Source: Bacteroidales bacterium
GTDB lineage: Bacteria; Bacteroidota; Bacteroidia; Bacteroidales; UBA7960
NCBI GenBank assembly: GCA_007122505.1
Contig: SKTQ01000211.1
Span: 1-23,306 of the forward strand
DNA length: 23,306 nucleotides
Reading direction: 5' to 3'
This document shows positions 15,086 to 21,870 of the stretch, piece by piece. Made by a program: the position numbers and the translations under genes. Below the pieces are notes generated by a model. It saw nothing but the letters and a program-made list of their open reading frames with translations, was not told the origin of the DNA and ran no database searches. Within the stretch, counting starts at the first letter, position 1; each line of letters begins with the position of its first letter.

Positions 15086-17380
15086 TCATAAACCAACGAC
15101 CACTTTTCTCACAACCAGACCTTCATTGCTCCGGATACTTACCGTATATACACCCGGTTGCAAATCATTGATGGACATTGCCAAACGCTGCAAACCCGGT
15201 TGTGTAACGGATCGCTGCCTGACTGCGCGTCCATTCTGATCATGGATCATCACCTGCGCCTCGCCGCTACTTCGATGGTTGAACACCACCCACAAAATAT
15301 CACTGGCAGGATTGGGGTAAACACGCCATGATGCCAAACCGGTATCGCTTACAGAAGTCTCATCCTGCACAAAACCGGCACTGATGGTATGATCGCCGGT
15401 CACCGCTTCAAAGGTATACTGAGAAGCCGCGGCATCCCATCCCCCATCAGATGAAAGATCAATAGGTACACCGTCAACCTCGACATAACCCACAAGAAAA
15501 CCATTATCCGGTACGATGTGAAACACCTGATCGGTTGCATGGGTGACGTCAATTTCACCTTCAGGAAAAATGCTGCCGTTTTCACCGGCCTGGGCAAAAA
15601 TGGTATAAACGTTCAGTGCAAAGTGTCCAACCAAGGTTCTGTCTTCCTCGGCAGTAAACGTGTAAACCGATCCTACCGGAACGTCACCATCCATTACAAC
15701 CTCATCATCTTCAGTCCAGTGAACAAAATGACAGGCTTGCCCGGGTAAGGCTTCCAGTGTAACCTCATCGCCATGCATGTACTCGCCACTGCCGGTGATG
15801 CTTCCAAAATCAGGATCGTTCGGTACAGCCATTATGTTATATACTGGTGTTTCACCCAAAATGGCAAATGGTGCCGCACTGACAATGGAAGCACTTTCGT
15901 CGTTGGTGAACACGGTCAGTTTTAGATGTACCTGATCTGAACCATAATGCGGGATATGCCATTGATGCCGTCCGTTGTTGGGTAAGCTATCGGCAACCGT
16001 CAACCAAGGCCCTTCCGCTCCATAGGGTGATATTTCAAGCTTAACATGTGACCCTGTATTACCGGGTACTGCGGATGCCCAGCGGATAAATCGGGCCGCT
16101 CCCGGATGAAAGGTTTCGTGTCCTTTGGGATACAAATTCTGTATCCACAGTTCTTCCGGTTCAGTCGTTTCTGCAAATACATAGAGTTCATTCATGTAAT
16201 TCCACCAGAAATCACCTTCATTTGACAGGAGTACGATATCTGCATGGCCGTTGCCCGTCAAATCGCCGCCGGTCGTGAAAGCCCTCGCATTCCCGGGTGT
16301 TCCTTCTGTATTGAAAGTTACTGCCGGTGTCCAATTACCCTCACCATCGCCAAACCAGATCTGTATGGTACCACCCCCAAAAGCTGCCAGATCAGTAAAT
16401 CCGTTGGCATTCATATCCCACAACTGCGTGAGAACCCATGGCCCTGAAGTTGGCAAGTTACCCGAAAAGTCCACCCAACTCTCTGAAACTGCATCAAACT
16501 CATACACTTTTACAGCACCGCTGAAATTAGTAAAAGCTATTCCGTGACTGCCGTCATTGTTCACGTCTCCCACAGAAACACCCATGAAGTAATCAAACTC
16601 TCCCAATGCCGGCAGGCCGGTGTCGTTTTTCACAAAATTTCCCTCTCCATCCCCAAAGAATGCCGTTCCCAGGGCATGACCGGCGACAAAATCCAGGTGT
16701 CCGTTGTTGTTCAGGTCGGCAAACCGGATGAGGTTGTCAGAGTTGTTTCCAAGCATTCCAAAACTGGGTGTCCATGAACCGTCGCCCTGATTAAGGTAAA
16801 CATGAAAACCGGCGCAGCAGCCAAAGGAGATGCTCACCAGATCAAGCAATCCATTGTTATTCACGTCGCCCAGGTCGGTACCAAACATGCCCCAGGTTTC
16901 ACCATTGGTTGCCAGACCCTCGTTCCATGCCGTCCAGTTCATACCTGTTCCATCACCCAATGCCACCTCGATAAGCTTTCCGCCTAAGTCGCCAGTGTCG
17001 TAATTGTGATGCATGCCGAAAGCAATATCCTGCAAGCCATCATTGTTCACATCACCCACGGCAATACCGCCATAGCCAAAATTTCCTTCCATGTGCAAAC
17101 TAAAGTTTCCCTGACCATCGTTAAACCAAACCATCACACCATGCTGTGTGGAATTGATAAAAGGAGATCCATGGTCTCCAATGGATAAAATGTCAACAAA
17201 ACCATTGTTGTTGATATCCACCATGGCAAAATCGGTCCGCCCCCCTTCAAAGGTTGGCTCATGAAGTCCGGCAGTAAGCCTGACAAAGGAAAGGTCTGTT
17301 ACCGGACTCCGGGGTTTTTCGGCTGTTGATGTTAGAGCTATGGCTATGTAAACCAAGGCACAGGTAAACAATCGCTTCAT
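15086..17380 (-). CDS. Secreted FG-GAP/VCBS-repeat protein with T9SS type A sorting domain
   Basis: This protein (764 aa from the ATG at 17378-17380; a TTG two codons upstream is less likely) starts with a signal peptide (about 1-20). Seven FG-GAP-like repeats with Ca-binding D-x-N-x-D/N-G-x-x-D loops follow, near residues 55, 110, 172, 222, 272, 322 and 373, suggesting a seven-bladed integrin-like propeller. Then come a beta-sandwich segment (about 425-492), two InlB B-repeat-like modules (about 514-590 and 592-672), and a C-terminal sorting domain (about 686-764) with V-Y-P-N-P-A-S-D, G-V-Y-T-V-S-I and a final K-V-V-V-G-L. The last domain marks export by the type IX system and cell-surface attachment or release. 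No catalytic domain is recognised. The gene is flanked by long intergenic regions and stands alone. Confidence 0.9.
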   Translation of the reverse strand: MKRLFTCALVYIAIALTSTAEKPRSPVTDLSFVRLTAGLHEPTFEGGRTDFAMVDINNNGFVDILSIGDHGSPFINSTQHGVMVWFNDGQGNFSLHMEGNFGYGGIAVGDVNNDGLQDIAFGMHHNYDTGDLGGKLIEVALGDGTGMNWTAWNEGLATNGETWGMFGTDLGDVNNNGLLDLVSISFGCCAGFHVYLNQGDGSWTPSFGMLGNNSDNLIRFADLNNNGHLDFVAGHALGTAFFGDGEGNFVKNDTGLPALGEFDYFMGVSVGDVNNDGSHGIAFTNFSGAVKVYEFDAVSESWVDFSGNLPTSGPWVLTQLWDMNANGFTDLAAFGGGTIQIWFGDGEGNWTPAVTFNTEGTPGNARAFTTGGDLTGNGHADIVLLSNEGDFWWNYMNELYVFAETTEPEELWIQNLYPKGHETFHPGAARFIRWASAVPGNTGSHVKLEISPYGAEGPWLTVADSLPNNGRHQWHIPHYGSDQVHLKLTVFTNDESASIVSAAPFAILGETPVYNIMAVPNDPDFGSITGSGEYMHGDEVTLEALPGQACHFVHWTEDDEVVMDGDVPVGSVYTFTAEEDRTLVGHFALNVYTIFAQAGENGSIFPEGEIDVTHATDQVFHIVPDNGFLVGYVEVDGVPIDLSSDGGWDAAASQYTFEAVTGDHTISAGFVQDETSVSDTGLASWRVYPNPASDILWVVFNHRSSGEAQVMIHDQNGRAVRQRSVTQPGLQRLAMSINDLQPGVYTVSIRSNEGLVVRKVVVGL

Positions 17381-17622
17381 AATCAAAGTATTTTATGTAT
17401 GGAGAGAAAAGCAATGGCTTTTGATTTTATCGGTTTTCAGGCATGCAAAATAGTCATTTTTTTAATTTCAGAAAAACGGCTTCATAAACAAGTCCACCAT
17501 TATCTCTTTACATTCTAAGTCATTTGTATTTTTTCTTTATTTAGTTGTATGATGTTGGCATTAATAAGTTAAATCATCCGTTTTCAAGATGCCGTTTTTT
17601 ATGTAACAAGAAAAAAATCACG
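17381..17622. other. AT-rich divergent intergenic region
   Basis: This lies between the T9SS cargo gene (minus) and the Oad operon (plus). I see no RNA gene, no long palindrome and no convincing -7 element for the minus-strand gene. TACTTTG at 17390-17384 is too close to the ATG and one base short of consensus. A distant pair, GGCAT and ATGCC, frames roughly 17557-17593 and is probably chance. Confidence 0.5.
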
Positions 17623-17630
17623 TATATTTG
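17623..17630 (+). promoter_or_regulatory. -7 promoter element of the oad operon
   Basis: TATATTTG fits TAnnTTTG exactly. Transcription would begin near 17637, after the open frame that extends upstream of oadG, which argues for an internal ATG as the oadG start. No clear TTTG is found 19-21 bases upstream, only a T-run. Confidence 0.5.
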
Positions 17631-17716
17631 CATGTCTGAGCTATTGTAGCATTGGCAGCCGGTTGCTTTTTCTAACTGGCTGGTTTATGCTGCACTGGGG
17701 CATATCTCTTGTTGGT

Positions 17717-17998
17717 ATGTCCCGTTTTATTTCAATAATCAATTTTACCATGGGTTTGCCACTACAGGTTTTCTTGTTTGGTTTGCTGACCGTTTTTATT
17801 GTATTGCTGGTAGTTGTCGCAACAGGCAATGCCATCATTTGGTTTGTTAACCGGTACATTGGTTCTCCGGTTAAAGAGGCAGGGAAGTCCGGCAGCGGCC
17901 AGCTTCAGTCGCACTCCGGCCGTATTGCAGCTATTGCTGCGGCTGTCAACACGGTTACAAGAGGACGTGGTAAGATAACAAGCATTGAAAAGCTTTGA
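17717..17998 (+). CDS. oadG: OadG-like gamma subunit of a sodium-pumping decarboxylase
   Basis: This small membrane protein of about 93 aa has one long hydrophobic helix (about 13-45: G-L-P-L-Q-V-F-L-F-G through N-A-I-I-W-F-V-N), a basic cytoplasmic stretch, and the R-I-A-A-I-A-A-A-V motif (69-77) typical of the OadG/gamma family. The gamma subunit anchors the alpha subunit to the beta channel. The identification rests heavily on position, directly before oadA and oadB. The C-terminal His/Pro zinc-binding tail of some OadG proteins is not seen. The start is uncertain: a TTG at 17663 and ATGs at 17687 and 17717 are in frame. I prefer 17717 because the length then fits the family and the start lies well inside the predicted transcript. 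It is 39 bases before oadA. Confidence 0.7.
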   Translation: MSRFISIINFTMGLPLQVFLFGLLTVFIVLLVVVATGNAIIWFVNRYIGSPVKEAGKSGSGQLQSHSGRIAAIAAAVNTVTRGRGKITSIEKL

Positions 17999-18037
17999 TA
18001 GTTAAGTTTTAAAGATTCATAAAAGACCATCATCCAT

Positions 18038-19963
18038 ATGCAAAAGATTAAGTTTTCATTGGTTTACAGGGATATGTGGCAGTCGGCGGGGAAATATGTA
18101 CCCCGTGTTGATCAGCTCACCGCCATTGCCCCCCACATTATCGACATGGGTTGTTTCGACAGGATTGAAACCAACGGCGGCGGTTTTGAGCAGATCAACC
18201 TCCTGTTCGGAGAAAATCCCAATAAGGCGGTGCGTGCATGGACAAAACCTTTCAGAGAGGCCGGCATACAATGCCAGATGCTCGAACGCTCGCTCAACAG
18301 TATCCGCATGCAGCCGGTACCTGCCGACGTGCGCAAACTCATGGGCAAGGTAAAGCGCGCGCAGGGAGTGGATGTGGCAAGAATCTTCTGCGGCATGAAT
18401 GACCCGAGAAATATCATCGACTCCATCCGCTACACGAAAGATGCGGGCATGATCGCCCAGGGTGCACTCAGCATCACATTTTCAAAAATCCACACCGTTG
18501 CATACTATATCGATCTGGCCGATCAATTGATTAAGAACGGGGCTGACGAAATCTGCCTGAAGGATATGGCAGGCATCGGTCGTCCGGTGTGGCTGGGAAA
18601 AATTGTAAAAGGCATCAGGGAAAAGCATCCTGATATCCCCGTCCAGTATCATTCCCATTCAGGACCCGGCTTTGCGATGGCTTCCATACTGGAGGTGGCC
18701 CGGGCCGGCGCCGAATATATCGATGTGAGCATGGAGCCCCTCTCATGGGGTACAGGACATGTGGACGTGCTGGCCGTGCAGGCTATGCTGAAGGATGCAG
18801 GGTTCGAAGTGCCAGAAGTAAACATGAAAGCCTATATGAAAGTGCGCAGCATGAACCAGGAGTTCATGGAGGACTTTTTGGGCTATTTCATCACGCCATC
18901 AAACCGGCAGATGAACTCCCTGCTGATCTCTTCGGGCCTCCCCGGCGGAATGATGGGATCGCTGATGAGCGACCTGGAAAAAAACCTGGCAGACCTCAAT
19001 CGCTGGCTCGACAAAAGAAACAAACCCCTGCTCAATGAAGACAAGTTGCTGGTGAAGCTTTTCCAGGAAGTGGAGCACATCTGGCCTATGCTTGGATACC
19101 CGCCCTTAGTAACACCTTTCAGCCAATATGTGAAAAACATGGCCGTGCTGAATGTCACACAGATGGTCAAAGGCGGAGACCGCTGGGAAATCATCCCCGA
19201 CAACGTATGGGATATGCTCACCGGTAAGCTGGGTAGTTTACCCGGCAAACTTGCACCGGAAATCAAAGATCTGGCAGCAAAGGAAGGTAAGGAGTTCTTC
19301 ACCGGAAACCCACAGGAACTCTATCCCGATAAGCTGGATGAATTCCGCAGGGAAATGGATGAAAACGGCTGGGATTACGGACAGGATGACGAAGAATTGT
19401 TTCAGCTTGCCATGCATCCCGAACAATACAGAAATTACAAGTCAGGAAAAGCAAAACAAGACTTCGAAAAAGAGTTGGAAAAACGCAGGAAAGAAGGTGG
19501 CGGATTGTATCAGAAACCAAAAATTGTGAAGACAGAAGAGCCGCCCAAAACAATGGAAAAACAACAATTACAAAGCACTGACCCACTGCCAAAAAGCATG
19601 CTGGTGGATGTAAACGGTGAAAGCTTCCGGGTAACAATCTCCTATGATGAGCAGGGTGAATCCGGGAAAACAGAACAGCAAGAACAGAAGGACGCTAATC
19701 GCCCCCTTCCCGCAAAGGAAAAAACAAACACTGAAGAGATCCTGTCACCCCTGTCAGGGAACTTTTACCTTACCAAAGAGCTATCGGAAAAGCCTTTGAA
19801 GGTTGGGGACCAGGTGAAACAGGGAGATGTGCTCGGCTATATTGAAGCCATGAAAACGTACAACACCATACGCAGCGAGAAATCGGGAAAAATCACGAAA
19901 ATTTTGAAGGAAAACGGGGCAGAAGTGTTTGAAGATGATGCGCTGTTCCTCATCGAATCATAG
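18038..19963 (+). CDS. oadA: Biotin-dependent decarboxylase alpha subunit (OadA/PycB-like)
   Basis: This 641-aa protein fuses a carboxyltransferase TIM barrel (about 1-300) and its C-terminal extension to a charged linker (about 470-565) and a biotinyl domain (about 568-641). The biotin lysine is K606 in E-A-M-K-T. The metal-site residues of the OadA/pyruvate carboxylase family are present: R11-D12 with Q15-S16, K175 in L-K-D-M-A-G, and H205-x-H207. The subunit moves the carboxyl group from a substrate such as oxaloacetate to biotin, after which the beta subunit decarboxylates carboxybiotin and pumps sodium out. Departures from the usual active site are R-D-M-W-Q-S for R-D-A-H-Q-S and P-G-G-M-M-G-S-L for P-G-G-x-x-T/S-N-L, so the substrate is not certain. 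It is the second gene of the operon, 47 bases before oadB. Confidence 0.85.
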   Translation: MQKIKFSLVYRDMWQSAGKYVPRVDQLTAIAPHIIDMGCFDRIETNGGGFEQINLLFGENPNKAVRAWTKPFREAGIQCQMLERSLNSIRMQPVPADVRKLMGKVKRAQGVDVARIFCGMNDPRNIIDSIRYTKDAGMIAQGALSITFSKIHTVAYYIDLADQLIKNGADEICLKDMAGIGRPVWLGKIVKGIREKHPDIPVQYHSHSGPGFAMASILEVARAGAEYIDVSMEPLSWGTGHVDVLAVQAMLKDAGFEVPEVNMKAYMKVRSMNQEFMEDFLGYFITPSNRQMNSLLISSGLPGGMMGSLMSDLEKNLADLNRWLDKRNKPLLNEDKLLVKLFQEVEHIWPMLGYPPLVTPFSQYVKNMAVLNVTQMVKGGDRWEIIPDNVWDMLTGKLGSLPGKLAPEIKDLAAKEGKEFFTGNPQELYPDKLDEFRREMDENGWDYGQDDEELFQLAMHPEQYRNYKSGKAKQDFEKELEKRRKEGGGLYQKPKIVKTEEPPKTMEKQQLQSTDPLPKSMLVDVNGESFRVTISYDEQGESGKTEQQEQKDANRPLPAKEKTNTEEILSPLSGNFYLTKELSEKPLKVGDQVKQGDVLGYIEAMKTYNTIRSEKSGKITKILKENGAEVFEDDALFLIES

Positions 19964-20010
19964 TGGTTACCCGCAAGGATCTGCCCTGTACAATTTAAAA
20001 GGATAATCAG

Positions 20011-21222
20011 ATGAGTGCTTTGGAAAGGCTATACAACATTACCGCTTTTGGTGACCTTTGGAGCAATCCCGGGGTCATTCTTATGCTGGCCATTGGCATC
20101 TTTCTGTTGTTTCTGGGTATCAGGAAAAAATATGAGCCCCTCTTGCTGGTTCCCATTGGTTTTGGTGTGATCCTGGCCAACCTGCCCGGAGCGGGAATGG
20201 GTATTGTACCGGAGGAGATGGTCCGTTTTGAGGATGGCCGCTATATGAACCTGATAGAGATTGCCGGGGAGTATGGCATTATGAATTACCTGTATTATAT
20301 GCTTATCAAAACAGGGTTTTTGCCACCTATCATCTTCCTGGGCGTGGGCGCGCTTACCGATTTTGGCCCCATGTTGCGCAACCTCCGTCTATCCCTGTTT
20401 GGGGCAGCCGCGCAACTGGGCATCTTTACCGTGTTTTTTGCAGCCATTGCCGTTGGCTTCACCCCGCAGGAAGCCGGTGCGCTGGGTATTATCGGCGGTG
20501 GCGACGGCCCTACTGCCATCTACATTTCCATTTTGCTTGCCCCCCATATGCTGGGTCCGATAGCTATTGCAGCCTATTCGTACATGGCACTGGTACCGAT
20601 GATCATTCCGCCCATCGCACGGCTGATGTGCTCCGATAAAGAACTTTCCATCAATATGAAAAAGATGGATCAGCTTTTCCCGGCCAAACGTGACATCAAA
20701 AACATGACCGCGGTTAAAATTGCCTTCCCAATCGTACTGGGTATCATCGTAGCATTCTTTGTACCAACAGCTGTTCCGCTGGTGGGAATGCTGATGTTTG
20801 GAAACCTGATCAGGGAAATCGGGGTGGCGACAGGCAGACTTTCTGAAGCGGCAACAGGACCCATTCTGAATACAGCCACCATATTCCTGGGGCTGGCCGT
20901 GGGAGCTACCATGACCACTGCCACATTTCTGGACCTGCGGACTCTGGGAATCATTTTCGGCGGACTCGTAGCCTTTGCCATTTCTGTGGCTGGCGGTATC
21001 ATTGCCGTGAAGGTCTATAACATCTTTGCCAAAAAGAAAATCAATCCGCTGGTGGGAGCAACTGGTCTGAGCGCCGTACCAATGGCTTCTCGTGTGGCCA
21101 ACGAAATTGCCCTGAAACACGATTCGGGCAATCATCTCCTGCAATACTGCATGGCCAGCAACATTTCGGGTGTGATTGGCTCGGCCGTGGCCGCGGGCGT
21201 GCTTATCGCTTTCCTGGGATAA
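20011..21222 (+). CDS. oadB: Sodium-translocating decarboxylase beta subunit
   Basis: This 403-aa inner-membrane protein has about nine or more hydrophobic segments. Decarboxylation of carboxybiotin on the alpha subunit is coupled here to sodium export. The highly conserved G-I-I-G-G-G-D165-G-P-T-A-I segment, which holds the essential Asp of the family, is present. So are G-V-G-A-L-T-D-F-G-P (111-120), F-G-N-L-I-R-E (about 263-269) and the C-terminal N384-I-S-G-V-I-G-S-A-V-A-A-G-V. Full length and close to other OadB/MmdB/GcdB proteins. The family is shared by oxaloacetate, methylmalonyl-CoA and glutaconyl-CoA decarboxylases, so beta alone does not fix the substrate. It is the last gene of the operon and is preceded by the weak ribosome site AAAGGATAA. 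Confidence 0.95.
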   Translation: MSALERLYNITAFGDLWSNPGVILMLAIGIFLLFLGIRKKYEPLLLVPIGFGVILANLPGAGMGIVPEEMVRFEDGRYMNLIEIAGEYGIMNYLYYMLIKTGFLPPIIFLGVGALTDFGPMLRNLRLSLFGAAAQLGIFTVFFAAIAVGFTPQEAGALGIIGGGDGPTAIYISILLAPHMLGPIAIAAYSYMALVPMIIPPIARLMCSDKELSINMKKMDQLFPAKRDIKNMTAVKIAFPIVLGIIVAFFVPTAVPLVGMLMFGNLIREIGVATGRLSEAATGPILNTATIFLGLAVGATMTTATFLDLRTLGIIFGGLVAFAISVAGGIIAVKVYNIFAKKKINPLVGATGLSAVPMASRVANEIALKHDSGNHLLQYCMASNISGVIGSAVAAGVLIAFLG

Positions 21223-21229
21223 CAGGAAC

Positions 21230-21248
21230 AATACCCGGTATTTTATTT
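21230..21248. terminator. Weak hairpin between convergent oadB and the editing-protein gene
   Basis: AATAC (21230-21234) pairs with GTATT (21238-21242) around CCG, followed by TTATTT. The stem is short and AT-rich, so termination here is only a possibility. Confidence 0.25.
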
Positions 21249-21271
21249 AGCCACACAAACCCGGCGACACA

Positions 21272-21766
21272 TTAGTCATACATCCGGATATATTCACGGC
21301 TGTTGCCGCAATGATCCAGAAAGCGTATAAAATCTGTGTATTTGATCACTAAGGAAGCTGTGTTGATACAAGGGTGAAAGCTGATGGTTTCCGATTCCTT
21401 TAAACGTTCATCCAAAAAGAGATGGACATGCTTATCCACGTCATTGATCAATCCAAAAGGACTAACCGATCCGGGTGTCAGTCCAAGGTATTTCATCAGC
21501 CTCTGGGGAGAAGCAAATGTCAGTTTACCTTGCTTCAGGCGTTGTTCCAGGTCACGTATGTTCAAGGCTTGCCGGTGATCAAGCACCACGAGGTAATGCC
21601 TGTTTCCTTTATGATTCCTGAAAAAAAGGTTTTTACAATGGGTGGCGTCCAGGTCCTTCCAGTATTTGGCGGCTTCCTCTACAGTGGGCACCGCAGGATG
21701 CGGATAATAGGCATACTCAATATGCAACTCATCCAGCAATTGATATAATCGGGGATCTCCTCTCAT
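21272..21766 (-). CDS. YbaK/ProX-type prolyl-tRNA editing deacylase
   Basis: This 164-aa stand-alone trans-editing protein would hydrolyse mischarged prolyl-tRNA (classically alanyl-tRNA-Pro) in the cytosol. Family signs are H-C-K45-N-L-F-F-R (43-50) with the conserved Lys, K-Y-L-G-L-T-P-G-S-V-S-P-F-G-L-I-N-D (92-109) carrying the G-x-x-x-P substrate loop, and F-H-P-C-I-N-T-A-S-L (130-139). The N-terminal helix and Y-Y-P-H-P-A-V-P-T-V-E-E-A (20-32) are also typical. I start at the ATG at 21764-21766; the longer frame from a TTG at 21793 would add nine residues encoded across the promoter-like element. It is convergent with oadB and divergent from the aminopeptidase gene. Confidence 0.9.
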   Translation of the reverse strand: MRGDPRLYQLLDELHIEYAYYPHPAVPTVEEAAKYWKDLDATHCKNLFFRNHKGNRHYLVVLDHRQALNIRDLEQRLKQGKLTFASPQRLMKYLGLTPGSVSPFGLINDVDKHVHLFLDERLKESETISFHPCINTASLVIKYTDFIRFLDHCGNSREYIRMYD

Positions 21767-21771
21767 AACGG

Positions 21772-21779
21772 CAAAAATA
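21772..21779 (-). promoter_or_regulatory. -7 promoter element very close to the editing-protein start
   Basis: On the minus strand this is TATTTTTG, an exact TAnnTTTG match, ending only 5 bases before the ATG at 21766. Transcription would begin at or next to the start codon, giving a leaderless or nearly leaderless mRNA, unless translation begins further in. Confidence 0.4.
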
Positions 21780-21828
21780 ATAAAAATGACCAATGTCGAA
21801 CGACAGCCAAAATTCTCCCAATCTTTTG

Positions 21829-21836
21829 TAATTTAG
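21829..21836 (+). promoter_or_regulatory. Probable -7 element for the aminopeptidase gene
   Basis: TAATTTAG matches seven of eight positions of TAnnTTTG, 34 bases before the ATG at 21871. It shares the 104-base divergent gap with the promoter of the editing protein. Confidence 0.3.
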
Positions 21837-21870
21837 CCCCATCAATAAAATAATCCCAATCTTTACCCCC

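Noticed and set aside
17381..17622. Search for a riboswitch or small RNA upstream of the oad operon
   Set aside because: The sequence is simple and AT-rich with no sizeable stem; the predicted transcript start lies after this region.
20389..21231. 280-aa ORF antisense to oadB, rich in His, Cys and Gln
   Set aside because: It mirrors the membrane-protein codons of oadB; the composition is an artefact of the opposite strand.
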